A stretch of DNA of 32,045 nt from Promethearchaeota archaeon (GCA_019894735.1 JAGXOB010000018.1:276-32320), one strand, 5' to 3'. Positions 1 through 8,489 are shown, counted from the first letter of the stretch. The notes: generated by a model not told the origin, from the sequence alone. Program-made: numbers and translations.

Positions 1-145
<145 letters not shown>

Positions 146-219
146 TTTTTAAAAAAAAATAAAATCTCAATACCTCTTTATGGGTTCTTAATTAACTTTT
201 AATCTTTTTTTTTCACTAG

Positions 220-321
220 GGGCCTGTAGATCAGTAGCAGATCGCTTGACATATTAAAAACTATTAGTTTGATACAAGATTTGCACTCAAGAGGTCACGG
301 GTTCAATTCCCGTCAGGTCCA
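220..321 (+). tRNA. tRNA-Ala (TGC) with a ~30-nt intron
   Basis: The acceptor stem GGGCCTG pairs with CAGGTCC and contains the G3-U70 wobble that identifies tRNA-Ala. The D stem is GATC/GATC, the anticodon stem CTTGA/TCAAG, and the T arm ACGGG-TTCAATT-CCCGT, with discriminator A at 321. A 30-nt insertion on the 5' side of the anticodon must be removed to give a seven-base loop with TGC. Removing 251-280 (between 32 and 33) or 248-277 (within the 5' stem, about 29/30) both give a good arm, so the exact junction is not fixed, but neither is the canonical 37/38 site. The gene sits 75 bases after 16S, the usual archaeal spacer position. Confidence 0.9.
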
Positions 322-370
322 TTTTATCCTTAGTAAGACTAACAAAATTCAGAAATTTTTTTAATTATAC

Positions 371-379
371 TTTATATAT
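371..379 (+). promoter_or_regulatory. TATA-like promoter of the 52-aa membrane protein
   Basis: TTTATATAT lies about 15-23 bases before the ATG at 394, with an A/T-rich stretch upstream. It suggests that the following small gene has its own promoter and is not simply read from the rRNA promoter. At this distance the transcript would have almost no leader. In AT-rich DNA such matches arise by chance, so confidence is moderate. Confidence 0.4.
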
Positions 380-393
380 TATGAATTAATACC

Positions 394-552
394 ATGAAGT
401 TAGTAAGCAATTTTGTGTTGGTTGTTTTATTTTTATTTCAAGCAGATCTGACTCCAGAGCAAGAAGTATTTAATTTTGTACTAGTTCTACTTGGAATTTT
501 ATTATTAGTTATTATTTTGGTTTATGTTTTATTAACTTCAAGAGAGGAGTAA
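394..552 (+). CDS. Small membrane protein, 52 aa, function unknown
   Basis: An ATG ORF of 52 codons ending TAA. The protein begins MKLVSNFVLVVLFLFQ, a signal-like hydrophobic stretch (residues about 4-16), then a short polar segment (ADLTPEQE, 17-24), a second long hydrophobic helix (about 27-47) and a charged tail TSREE. It could be a two-helix protein, or a processed single-helix protein with the tail in the cytoplasm. I do not recognise the family. It fills the place where 23S rRNA would normally follow tRNA-Ala and converges on the YchF-like gene, with stop codons 4 bases apart. A TATA-like box and the clean hydrophobic pattern support it as real. Confidence 0.55.
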   Translation: MKLVSNFVLVVLFLFQADLTPEQEVFNFVLVLLGILLLVIILVYVLLTSREE

Positions 553-556
553 AATC

Positions 557-1780
557 CTATTTAGCTGTTACTATTTTAATAATATCATTATGTTTTAATT
601 CGTAATTTTCTCCTAATCTTTTCTTAGTTCTTGCATCAATTCCAAAAATAAAATGATCAGCTAAATCGGTGTGAATTTTATCTCGTACAAAATTCCTCAA
701 TAAAGTACCTTGCTCGACTAAAAATGCATCGGGTAGAACATTATCATTATTATCTGAGAATTTATTAATATCTGATATCGGATAAACACAAATTTGGCTT
801 AATATGTCAAACACTATATAATTTAACGCGTTTTGAATACCCGTTTCGCTAAGTGGGTTTAGAATCTTATCTTGAATATTCCTAAGCATTTCTAATTCAG
901 TTGGGTTCAAGCTATTTTCGTCTAAAATTTTAAAATCATCTGACCCGGGCATATATTCAATTATTTTTTCTTCGTGGTATTTTCTTAAGAAATATTCCGC
1001 TAAAGCACTACAAGGGATAATCTTTCTTTCAATTTTATTCTTTAATTTTAAATAATTTTCCATTCCTATTTCTTTATCAATTTTATTGGCTAATATTAGT
1101 ATAGGTTTTGATATTTCTCTTAATTTTATAGAAAAGCTTAAAAGATCGTCTTCCGACCATAAAGAAGGATTTTTCTCTTCTAAATTTGAATTTTTTAGTG
1201 CTAAAATGATTTGTTTTTTATTGATTTTAATTCCTGAAAGCCGTTTATACAATTCTTCGATAAACAATTTTCTTTCCCTTGCATGAGATTTTATAAATTT
1301 TGTCCAATCTTCTCTTTCTAAAATTTGTTTAAACCAAAGATTGATTTCATTTTCAAGAAATACTACATCTTCGTAGGGATCATTTTCACCAATCTTTATC
1401 CTTTTACCCGATTTATCAAGTGAACCGCTAATATCAACTATGTGAATAAGTATATCAGCTTTAATTAAATCATTTAAAAATCTATTTCCTAACCCCTTAC
1501 CTTTATGAGCATCCGGAACTAAACCAGCAACATCAAGCAGATTTATAGGAATAAAACGATTACCATTAAGGCAGTAAGAATTTTTAGGATTGTCCTTAAG
1601 GTTTAAATCCTTACACACACACATTGTTTTTACATACGCAACCCCTTTATTTGGTTCAATGGTTGTAAAAGGTAATTCGCTCATTTTTGCGTTAGTTAAA
1701 CAAGCAGCATTTAGGAAAGTCGATTTTCCAGCACTTGGCTTTCCAATTATACCTATTAAAAAAGTCATTATTAGGTACAA
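557..1780 (-). CDS. YchF/Obg-family GTPase with C-terminal TGS domain
   Basis: A TRAFAC GTPase of the archaeal Obg/YchF branch, translation-associated in known relatives. The P-loop is GKPSAGKST (residues 13-21), G3 is DVAGLVPDAHKGKGLGN, typical of YchF/Obg proteins, and G4 is NKID. A helical insertion lies between G3 and G4, and the C-terminal ~65 residues look like a TGS domain (a beta-rich tail with FGIDARTKKRLGENYEL). At 407 residues it matches archaeal YchF-like proteins. The first ATG gives MYLIMTFLIG; the second ATG (1768) would give MTFLIG and fits the family N-terminus better. It lies 20 bases after the HerA-like gene on the same strand, so the two are probably co-transcribed. Confidence 0.88.
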   Translation of the reverse strand: MYLIMTFLIGIIGKPSAGKSTFLNAACLTNAKMSELPFTTIEPNKGVAYVKTMCVCKDLNLKDNPKNSYCLNGNRFIPINLLDVAGLVPDAHKGKGLGNRFLNDLIKADILIHIVDISGSLDKSGKRIKIGENDPYEDVVFLENEINLWFKQILEREDWTKFIKSHARERKLFIEELYKRLSGIKINKKQIILALKNSNLEEKNPSLWSEDDLLSFSIKLREISKPILILANKIDKEIGMENYLKLKNKIERKIIPCSALAEYFLRKYHEEKIIEYMPGSDDFKILDENSLNPTELEMLRNIQDKILNPLSETGIQNALNYIVFDILSQICVYPISDINKFSDNNDNVLPDAFLVEQGTLLRNFVRDKIHTDLADHFIFGIDARTKKRLGENYELKHNDIIKIVTAK

Positions 1781-1800
1781 GTATGCTAATGTCTTAAAAT

Positions 1801-3489
1801 TTATTTGTTTTTTTCTTGATCGTTATATAATTTATTTATAAATGCATTGAAATTATCGTAATCATTCTTACTTAACGGACTGTTTTTGTTTAATAGGAGT
1901 AGATCATCTTTTTCTTTTTTTATCAATTCCACACTACTATTATTTTTGTTTAACTTCTTAGATTTACTTATTATTTCTGTTGTTGAAGCTAATTTTGTTT
2001 GTGTATTCTCGAGAATATTTTGATTTTTTCTGGTAATATCTGACACTGTTATCGTATTTCGCTTAATTAAGGGTATTCCAAGTAAAAATGGTTCTTTTAT
2101 TGAATTTACGCGTATAATACAATAACCTTCTTCTAACATAGACAAATAATTCTTTTTTTCAGTATCCAGATTTAACAGTTCACACATGATATCTTTTTCA
2201 ATGTGGTTTTTAAAGGTTAAAACAACACCATTGTTTGCTAATATATCCTTGCTGATATTTGGCCGCGTAGCTATAGTTATTAAACATTCTCCAGTGCCTC
2301 TTTGAAGAAGTGCAATGTCCTCTAAATAAGATGTAAGTTTTGACTTCTTTGATATATCTTGGGGAGCAAAATATTGTGCATCTTCGATGATGGTTAAGTG
2401 ATTTATTCCATCATAACTATTGGCTCCCTTTGTAAGATTTCTATCCCATAAATATTTCAAAACCATATTCAAAAAGAAGAGAGCATCCTCTTTTTCTCCA
2501 CCAAGACGAATAATTGAACTCAAGTCTAATATAACTTTCTGGTTAAATAGTTTCGATATCGAGAGGGTAGTATCTGTATCAAAGATTGCTTTCATCGGTC
2601 CTATAGAGAATCTTCTAATTCTATTTTTTAGACTAATAAGCGTTTGTTTTAGCATAGGGATTTCAGTTTTTCTTTTGTCAAGGTAATCCTTACAATTTTC
2701 CTCAAAACCTTCCCAACTTTGCATGTTTTTATTCTCACAGACTTCTGTAAGTATTTCGATTAAAACTCTTTCCATTTGAGGTGAATATTCCGCGCTATCA
2801 TCTAAGAATTGACCACTTTTTAGAATGTCAAATACCCTTTCTGCATGAATCTTCGGATTAGCATCTAAAGGATCAAATATATTAATTGAAAAATTTTCTC
2901 CTGGCCAGAGAATTATTAAGTTTTCTAGCTTTTCTTGTAAGAAATGATATTCTCCCTTAAATTCCACTAAAAAGAACGGTTTTTCATGATGTTTGGTAAA
3001 ATTAATTAAAAAGTTTTGTATAAAATTACTCTTTCCAGTTCCAGTTGATCCGCAAATAAACATATGTTTCTCAAGATCCTTAATTGAAAGAGAAAAAGAG
3101 TATTTTTTTGAATAACCTCTCATGATTCTTCCAATTCTAACTGATCCCTCCTTCGAAGCTTTAAATGAAGGAGGATCTAAATCTATTTTCGTTTTATCCA
3201 CCTTAAATAGATTTAATAAATAAAGGATTATAGCGCTACAGAGAAAGACTACAGAAATATTAAAAATAAACACTTCCACAATATAGTAATTGAAATTTCC
3301 TAATACATATTCTGAGTTTTCTAATAAAAACAGGGGTACATCAAATAACAGAAAAATAATTGTAATTAAAAAAAGAAGCAAAATGATATATTTTAATTTT
3401 AAGAAAGAAAATCCTCTTTTCCTGTAGAAATAATAAATTAGATTAATTATAAAGCATAAAGCAGTTAAAAATGAAAAACTGTTTACCAT
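1801..3489 (-). CDS. Membrane-anchored HerA/VirD4-like P-loop ATPase
   Basis: A 562-residue protein with three hydrophobic helices at the N-terminus (about 5-22, 33-57, 70-94), then an ATPase core of the HerA/FtsK/VirD4 type. Walker A is GSTGTGKSN (147-155), directly after a HMFICG strand. Walker B is HLTIIEDAQ, followed by a TRP-containing segment (TIATRP) as in HerA and type IV coupling proteins. The last ~100 residues are polar, Lys/Asn/Ser-rich and probably disordered. Known relatives pump DNA or protein through hexameric rings; the membrane helices point to the VirD4/TraD-like or archaeal membrane HerA group rather than the soluble DNA-repair HerA, and no NurA nuclease is adjacent. Substrate unknown. 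Confidence 0.8.
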   Translation of the reverse strand: MVNSFSFLTALCFIINLIYYFYRKRGFSFLKLKYIILLLFLITIIFLLFDVPLFLLENSEYVLGNFNYYIVEVFIFNISVVFLCSAIILYLLNLFKVDKTKIDLDPPSFKASKEGSVRIGRIMRGYSKKYSFSLSIKDLEKHMFICGSTGTGKSNFIQNFLINFTKHHEKPFFLVEFKGEYHFLQEKLENLIILWPGENFSINIFDPLDANPKIHAERVFDILKSGQFLDDSAEYSPQMERVLIEILTEVCENKNMQSWEGFEENCKDYLDKRKTEIPMLKQTLISLKNRIRRFSIGPMKAIFDTDTTLSISKLFNQKVILDLSSIIRLGGEKEDALFFLNMVLKYLWDRNLTKGANSYDGINHLTIIEDAQYFAPQDISKKSKLTSYLEDIALLQRGTGECLITIATRPNISKDILANNGVVLTFKNHIEKDIMCELLNLDTEKKNYLSMLEEGYCIIRVNSIKEPFLLGIPLIKRNTITVSDITRKNQNILENTQTKLASTTEIISKSKKLNKNNSSVELIKKEKDDLLLLNKNSPLSKNDYDNFNAFINKLYNDQEKNK

Positions 3490-3906
3490 TTTAACTTCTT
3501 TAGATTAAAAAGTTATAAACTACACACTATTTTAAAGAATCGATTTCAATCATTTTCAAAGACTAAATGAAAGTGCTAGCCAATTTTAAGATTTTTTTTT
3601 TATGAATATAAAGATTTTAGATTAGAATAAAGATTTGATACGTTTTCTGATAACTATCAAATAATAAATTTATCAGTTCATTAAGTATAATCAATCTAAA
3701 TTGAAAATATGCAGAATATTACTTTAACGAACGGGAATACCATATAAAAATGAAATCCTTTTATTTAAAACACTTTTTAAAAACAATTTCTTTAAGGAAT
3801 TTTGTAAAAGTGCATTTTCGTAAACTTTTTTAGTTTTATGACTTAGAGATCATTATATAAATAATAATTTTTACTAATCAAAAATTTAAGAATAAGTGAA
3901 ATTAAA
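3490..3906. other. 417-bp intergenic region between divergent genes
   Basis: No convincing gene is present on either strand. It separates the minus-strand HerA-like gene from the plus-strand thermosome and must carry both promoters. An imperfect inverted repeat (CTGATAA near 3646 and TTATCAG near 3671) is visible but AT-rich and of uncertain meaning. The right end carries the thermosome TATA element. Confidence 0.6.
3852..3860 (+). promoter_or_regulatory. TATA box of the thermosome gene
   Basis: ATTATATAA is a good archaeal TATA element, about 47-55 bases upstream of the ATG at 3907. The usual 22-27 base spacing from TATA to start site would put transcription initiation near 3880-3887 and leave a 20-25 nt leader. 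Confidence 0.55.
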
Positions 3907-5508
3907 ATGGCACAATTATCCGGTATTCCAATCCTTATATTAAGAGAGGGTTCGGAGAGAAAACAAGGAAAAGACGCTCAAAGAAATAATATTGCTGCAG
4001 CTATAGCCGTAGCAGAAGCGGTAAGAACAACATTAGGTCCAAAAGGGATGGATAAAATGCTCGTTGATTCTTTAGGAGATGTTACTATAACGAATGACGG
4101 GGCAACAATCCTAGACACTATTGATATTGAACATCCTGCAGCTAAAATGATTGTTGAAGTAGCTAAAACGCAAGACGATAAAGTTGGAGATGGAACCACT
4201 ACTAGCGTAATTATAGCTGGAGAATTATTAAATCTCGCTCAAGAATTAATGGAACAATCAGTTCACCCCACAATTATCTTCAGAGGATATAGAAAAGCTT
4301 TAGTAAAGTCTAAAGAAATATTGCATGAAATAGCAACTAAAATAGATATAAACGATACCAACACACTTTTAAAGGTTGCAGAGACCTCTATGAACAGCAA
4401 ATTAATCACTGGGGTAAAAAATCATTTTGCTAATATTGCGGTTAACGCCGTAACTCAAATAAAAGAAAAACGCGGAGAAAAAACCATGATCGATCTAGAT
4501 CAAATTCAAGTGATAAAAAAAGAGGGAAAGAGCTTAATAGATACAAGTCTTATCAAAGGAATAATAGTAGATAAAGAGATTGTACATCCTATGATGCCAA
4601 AATTAGTTAAAAACGCAAGGATAGCGTTAATTAGCTCGTCCCTTGAAGTAGAAAAAACAGAATTTGATGCAGAAATTAGAATACAAACACCAGATCAGAT
4701 CACCAAGTTTATTGAAGAAGAAGCGAACATGCTAAAATCTCGGGTCACAAAATTGAAAGATATCGGAACCAATGTTGTTTTTTGTCAAAAAGGAATTGAC
4801 GATAAGGCTCAAAACTTTCTTGCTCAAGAAAATATCATCACAATTCGTAGAGTTAAACGATCTGATATGGAAAAACTTGCTCGTGCTACTAACGCAAAAC
4901 TAATTAATAATATCTTTGAAATAACAGAAGCTGACTTAGGTAAAGCAGGGAGAGTAGAAGAAAAGAAAATCGGAGATGACAACATGATTTTGGTATCAGA
5001 ATGTGCTGATCCTAAGGCCGTGAGTATACTTATACGAGCTGGGATTGAACATGTAGTCGATGAAGCAGAAAGAATGTTTAATGATGCTTTATCGGTAGTA
5101 AAAGCAGCAATTGAGATGCCATATGTCTTACCTGGAGGCGGGGCTTCTGAAATCGAGCTGGCTAAGCGATTGAGAGCTTACGCAAGCTCAATTGGAGGGA
5201 GAGAACAACTAGCAATTGAAATCTACGCTAACGCTCTAGAAATAATTCCCAAAACCTTAGTTGAAAATGCGGGTTATAACCCAGTTGATTTAATCGTAGA
5301 GTTACGATCTATACATGAAGCTGGCAATGGAAATTCGTTTGGTATCAATATAGATTCTGGTAAACCTGATGATATGGAAAAATTGGGCGTTATTGAACCG
5401 CTAATGGTATTATCTCAAGCAATTCAATCTGCTACAGAAGTAGCTTCAATGATTTTAAAGATTGATGATGTAATAGCTGCTTCGGGTCTTTCTAGAGGTC
5501 CTGAGTAA
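3907..5508 (+). CDS. ths: Thermosome subunit (group II chaperonin)
   Basis: An ATP-driven protein-folding chaperonin that forms a double ring in the cytoplasm. The 533 residues are full length. Near the N-terminus are [12 protein letters not shown] and [12 protein letters not shown], then [10 protein letters not shown], and the ATP-binding GDGTT at 95-99. In the C-terminal half, [20 protein letters not shown] and [10 protein letters not shown] are standard thermosome blocks. The C-terminus stops at LSRGPE and lacks the Gly/Met-rich tail of many thermosomes. It is a single gene with its own promoter and a T-rich stretch after the stop. Whether other subunits exist elsewhere in the genome cannot be seen here. 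Confidence 0.98.
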   Translation: MAQLSGIPILILREGSERKQGKDAQRNNIAAAIAVAEAVRTTLGPKGMDKMLVDSLGDVTITNDGATILDTIDIEHPAAKMIVEVAKTQDDKVGDGTTTSVIIAGELLNLAQELMEQSVHPTIIFRGYRKALVKSKEILHEIATKIDINDTNTLLKVAETSMNSKLITGVKNHFANIAVNAVTQIKEKRGEKTMIDLDQIQVIKKEGKSLIDTSLIKGIIVDKEIVHPMMPKLVKNARIALISSSLEVEKTEFDAEIRIQTPDQITKFIEEEANMLKSRVTKLKDIGTNVVFCQKGIDDKAQNFLAQENIITIRRVKRSDMEKLARATNAKLINNIFEITEADLGKAGRVEEKKIGDDNMILVSECADPKAVSILIRAGIEHVVDEAERMFNDALSVVKAAIEMPYVLPGGGASEIELAKRLRAYASSIGGREQLAIEIYANALEIIPKTLVENAGYNPVDLIVELRSIHEAGNGNSFGINIDSGKPDDMEKLGVIEPLMVLSQAIQSATEVASMILKIDDVIAASGLSRGPE

Positions 5509-5518
5509 TAAAACACTC

Positions 5519-5544
5519 TTATTTTTTTTATATTTATTTTTTTT
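5519..5544 (+). terminator. T-rich terminator after the thermosome gene
   Basis: Two runs of eight T on the plus strand begin about 11 bases after the TAA, with no strong stem-loop before them. This matches the oligo-T terminators of archaeal RNA polymerase. The facing minus-strand gene (tsr3) ends at 5567. Confidence 0.5.
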
Positions 5545-5566
5545 GATAAAGCAATAGTCTTTTCTG

Positions 5567-6028
5567 CTAAAAGTTATTTATCTTTTTAAATTCAGACCCC
5601 CAAGAAAATTTAGAGAGAATTAAATCACCACACGCAGTAAAATTAGTGATATAAAGCGCTGCTGCTAATGCTTCCACAGAACTCAATTTTTCCCATTTAC
5701 CGTAATTTACAGGATTTGCTGCAACAAGAGGTGGAAGCGTCCTACTGTTTTTGAAATTAAAGGTTTTTAGATTAAAAATTCTTTTCCAAGAACAATCAAC
5801 TACAATAAGACCATATCTTATGATAACCTCACGATCAGTGATAGCTAACTCAGTATTAGAAAAAGGATTTAAAACAATAGCGTTATCATTCCTTCCTTTA
5901 ATTTTCGATACTATTTTTACCAAATTTAACCTTGCTAATTTTAATGCTGTGCATTTCTTCCTGTCACATTCATTAAAATGGAGACAATATAGTTTCGGAA
6001 CAGAGATATCTAAATTGGATTTATTCAT
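5567..6028 (-). CDS. tsr3: Tsr3-type rRNA aminocarboxypropyltransferase
   Basis: Tsr3 transfers the 3-amino-3-carboxypropyl group of SAM to a pseudouridine in the small-subunit rRNA during ribosome maturation. Seen here: LYCLHFNECDRKKCTALKL near the N-terminus, LNPFSNTELAITDRE, the DCSW motif, then RTLPPLVAANPVNYGKWEKL and LSSVEALAAALYI, ending FSWGSEFKKIN. These blocks in this order are diagnostic of the family. At 153 residues it is a compact archaeal form. The gene starts within the 3' end of the tandem roadblock gene (8-base overlap), so the two are translated from one message. Confidence 0.93.
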   Translation of the reverse strand: MNKSNLDISVPKLYCLHFNECDRKKCTALKLARLNLVKIVSKIKGRNDNAIVLNPFSNTELAITDREVIIRYGLIVVDCSWKRIFNLKTFNFKNSRTLPPLVAANPVNYGKWEKLSSVEALAAALYITNFTACGDLILSKFSWGSEFKKINNF

Positions 6029-7019
6029 ATTTAAAACTAGTTAACACATTAACAGATTTAATAAAATTCTCCGTAATTCTTTCAGTTCCTATTATTTTCA
6101 TTATTGAGAATATGATATTTCTCGATTCACACATTATTGGAATTCCACCGTATGCCAAAGTAAAAAGTCCAACAAAGGAGATATCCTCTGCATTTAAGGT
6201 TCCCTCCACTTCAGAGAATTTAACTTTTCCAGAAGGGCTTGTAATTATTCCAAAGAAATTTTCAGGATCCTGACCAGAAATTGCAATATAACACAGTAAA
6301 TCTCCGATTGAGCTCCCAGCAGATTCCTCTTTCATCTTTTGAAATGCAACATTAGCACTTGCAGAAAACGCTTCTACTGAAATTTGAAGTTTTTGACCAC
6401 TAACTTCCCTTGCATCTATTGTTAATCCTGTTGGGCTTACAAGGCTATATCTAATAAATATGGGATTTTGAATTGAATCTAATACATAGCTTATAGCTGG
6501 TAATTGGTTAGTAGAATCAAATTTTTCCGGAGAATATGATATAAAAGGTACCTCAGACCCCATTCCAAATAGATAAACCGCACTCCGTACTTTATTCGAG
6601 AAATTCTCAAAGTCTTTCTCTGTTTCTTTATTATTACCAAAAAACTCTCCAAGCTTCTGCTTTATATAATACATAGAACTCGCTAAATTATCTGCGTCTA
6701 AAGGCCATTCTTTCCTATAGTCATGAACTATAGTTAAAAGAGTTTCATTTATCCTTATCGTTATTAAGCAAACTTTGTCAAAAAATGTAAATGAAATAAC
6801 TTGATCTCTAATCTCTAAATCCTCCCAACTTTCTTCGCTTGCTGAAAATGCTGCTGAAGCTAAACTTGTAATTTGGTTAGCATTAATCTCAATCTCACTT
6901 TTTCTCCCGATTTTGGCTATAGAAAGTCCATTTAGATCGCATAATATCACCAAAATTGTACCCTGAGATGCCCTTAAGATTGAAGTCAAGTACTTTATTA
7001 AAGAATCTCTAACGCTCAT
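6021..7019 (-). CDS. Tandem roadblock/LC7 domain protein
   Basis: A 332-residue protein that appears to hold two roadblock/LC7 (profilin-like fold) domains. The first spans about 5-120 (SLIKYLTSILRASQGTILV then LCDLNGLSIAKIG, with a SLASAAFSASEES helix). The second spans about 165-310 (YVLDSIQNPIFIRYSLVSP then TGLTIDARE, a second helix, and FGIITSPSGKVKFSEV). Roadblock proteins bind small GTPases (MglB-MglA, Ragulator-Rag) and are numerous in Asgard genomes; a fused pair may mimic a dimer. It overlaps the downstream tsr3 start by 8 bases. No membrane segment is seen. The partner GTPase is unknown; a small GTPase is encoded about 3 kb away. Confidence 0.72.
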   Translation of the reverse strand: MSVRDSLIKYLTSILRASQGTILVILCDLNGLSIAKIGRKSEIEINANQITSLASAAFSASEESWEDLEIRDQVISFTFFDKVCLITIRINETLLTIVHDYRKEWPLDADNLASSMYYIKQKLGEFFGNNKETEKDFENFSNKVRSAVYLFGMGSEVPFISYSPEKFDSTNQLPAISYVLDSIQNPIFIRYSLVSPTGLTIDAREVSGQKLQISVEAFSASANVAFQKMKEESAGSSIGDLLCYIAISGQDPENFFGIITSPSGKVKFSEVEGTLNAEDISFVGLFTLAYGGIPIMCESRNIIFSIMKIIGTERITENFIKSVNVLTSFKYE

Positions 7020-7215
7020 AAGTATACCATATCTTTTCTATCTTTGCTATTAATTCTTTCTGCTTTAATAACAATAATATTAATTCTTAAATATTTCTCA
7101 TTTTTAATTTTATCCATCAATCATTTCTCAAATAAAATACATAAATGAACTAAAAAATTTATTTAGTTTTTCCCACTTTAAATACTAAAACAATTACTAT
7201 ATTTTTTATTTTACA

Positions 7216-7300
7216 GCGGGAATTGCCAAGTCTGGTCTACGGCGCTGGACTTAGAATCCAGTCTCAGAGGAGTTCGGGGGTTCAAATCCCTCTTCCCGCA
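7216..7300 (+). tRNA. tRNA-Leu (TAG)
   Basis: A class II tRNA. The acceptor stem GCGGGAA pairs with TTCCCGC, discriminator A at 7300. The anticodon arm is CTGGA-CTTAGAA-TCCAG, giving anticodon TAG for codon CTA. It is followed by a long variable arm and a T arm with TTCAAAT. No intron is present. A possible TATA-like element TTTAAATA lies near 7178, about 35 bases upstream. Confidence 0.95.
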
Positions 7301-7471
7301 TTTATATTACGGTAATAAAGATAGTATCTTTTAACTAAGCTAATTATTTCTAATTCGTTTTTAAAAAAATTTAAAATCAAGCATTAATTAGAAAATTATA
7401 TTTAGAATGGTTTCTGTTTAATTCTAATAATAAATTAGATAAATAATATTCAAAATTTTATAAAAAAAAAA

Positions 7472-7575
7472 GCTCCCGTAGTGTAGTCCGGCCAATCTTT
7501 CTCAAACGCTTAAGAAAGGGCTTTGCATGCTAGGCTTTCACCCTGGTGACCCGGGTTCGAATCCCGGCGGGAGCA
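7472..7575 (+). tRNA. tRNA-Glu (TTC) with an intron before the anticodon arm
   Basis: The acceptor stem GCTCCCG/CGGGAGC and the D-arm sequence TAGTGTAGTCCGGCCAATC are typical of archaeal tRNA-Glu. The anticodon arm is intact at 7530-7546: CTAGG-CTTTCAC-CCTGG, anticodon TTC. The T arm is CCGGG-TTCGAAT-CCCGG. Between the D arm and the anticodon arm about 30 extra bases (roughly 7498-7527) are inserted; they contain a stem CTTTCT/AGAAAG. This is an intron at a non-canonical position near base 25/26. Exact splice points need the bulge-helix-bulge to be modelled. Confidence 0.92.
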
Positions 7576-7593
7576 TATAACAAAAGATACTTG

Positions 7594-7667
7594 GCCTCCA
7601 TAGCTCAGTTAGGTAGAGCACCCGGCTGTTAACCGGGCGGTCGCATGTTCGAGCCATGCTGGGGGCG
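7594..7667 (+). tRNA. tRNA-Asn (GTT)
   Basis: The acceptor stem GCCTCCA pairs with TGGGGGC, discriminator G. The D arm is GCTC...GAGC, the anticodon arm CCCGG-CTGTTAA-CCGGG with GTT, and the T arm GCATG-TTCGAGC-CATGC. It has no intron. It lies 18 bases after tRNA-Glu, so the two are probably co-transcribed. Confidence 0.96.
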
Positions 7668-7833
7668 CTTTATTTTTATTTGAAATTGATAACTTTCCTT
7701 TAACAATTTATCCGACAAACTTAAATAAATATTAATTACCGTTAACAGGACTTGCTTTATTTAAATTTATGAAAATTATTACTGGTTGAACGCAAAAATA
7801 AGAAAATTCTCTCAAAGTGAGAAATTAGTTAAA

Positions 7834-8120
7834 TTACGGTTGGTTAGCGTAATAGATTAGCCACTTGGCCATAGCTTGAAACGATTCGTTTAAATTTATA
7901 TTCTCTTTTGATGAGGTGAAAACGCATTGATTGCATTTAGCTTTTAGAGCGTAATCATTTGCGATGTCGAAATCAACTTCGTGGTTTCCCAGGTCCCATT
8001 TCATCCACATGAGGATAATTGGGATAAAACCTGCTTTTTGGGGATAGATTTTACGCTGCACTGAATGTCTCTGAAAATATCGTAATCTGTTATATCAAAG
8101 CAAATTGATCCTCCACACGC
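7834..8120 (-). pseudogene. Truncated copy of the small GTPase gene
   Basis: This is a near-identical duplicate of the 3' half of the GTPase gene at 10072-10608, including the stop region. The 75-codon reading frame matches from QKAGFIPIILM to the C-terminus WLIYYANQP with few changes. Upstream of that, the DNA still matches down to about 8120 (the region for the DITDYDTF segment), but the frame is broken near 8045. The P-loop, switch I and DxAGE parts are missing, so no GTPase could be made. It also carries MKWD instead of NKxD, so that change predates the duplication. It lies directly after the two micro-ORF repeats on the same strand. Confidence 0.85.
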
Positions 8121-8174
8121 ACTTTAAGAAAGGTTTATAAACTTTGAAATAAAAAAGAAGAAAAAGTATAGGTC

Positions 8175-8216
8175 GCTTTAATAAAAACACATTTTGCTTG
8201 TGTTTTTATGAAAAGC
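8175..8216 (-). terminator. Stem-loop and pyrimidine tract after micro-ORF 1
   Basis: On the minus strand GCTTT-TC-ATAAAAACACA is matched by TGTGTTTTTAT-T-AAAGC around a 7-base loop, a stem of about 16 pairs. It begins 7 bases after the micro-ORF stop. A run rich in T and C follows (complement of AAAAAAGAAGAAAAAG at 8150-8165). It looks like a terminator or a stable RNA 3' end. Confidence 0.7.
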
Positions 8217-8222
8217 CCCAAA

Positions 8223-8252
8223 TTACGGTAAGTCTCCTGCTTCACCAGGCAT
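8223..8252 (-). CDS. Micro-ORF 1, nine codons (MPGEAGDLP)
   Basis: ATG CCT GGT GAA, five variable codons, TAA. The purine string GGGTGA lies 5 bases before the ATG and could act as a ribosome site. Two other copies in this window have the same length, the same first four codons and a final proline codon before TAA. The frame stays open about 40 codons upstream without an ATG, but this is not shared with copy 2 (stop codon just upstream), so the short form is preferred. The terminal Pro-stop is of interest because Pro before a stop slows termination in known leader peptides. It may instead be part of a structured non-coding RNA; expression is not shown. Confidence 0.45.
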   Translation of the reverse strand: MPGEAGDLP

Positions 8253-8452
8253 TTTATTCACCCATTCTCTGAATTTAAAATATAATAAACTATTCTTAGA
8301 AATTTGATTAAGAATCCAAATAGCTTTTTTTCTCTTACGCTCTCCAATTCCATTTAGGTTAGTTAAACTTCAATAAAATTTATTCAATTATTATTATTTC
8401 TAAATTTTTACTTTGTTTAATCTCGAAATTAAAAAAGAAGAAGAAATATATA

Positions 8453-8485
8453 GAGCTTATAAAAAATAATTTTTATGAAAAGCTC
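8453..8485 (-). terminator. Stem-loop and pyrimidine tract after micro-ORF 2
   Basis: On the minus strand GAGCTT-TTC-ATAAAAA pairs with TTTTTTAT-AAGCTC. The stem differs in sequence from that of unit 1 but pairs equally well, beginning 4 bases after the micro-ORF stop. A TTTCTTCTTCTTTTTT tract follows. Confidence 0.7.
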
Positions 8486-8489
8486 CAAA

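Noticed and set aside
3646..3677. CTGATAA...TTATCAG inverted repeat before the thermosome gene as a heat-shock operator
   Set aside because: It is short, AT-rich and about 200 bases from the TATA box; no second copy was seen to support a regulator site.
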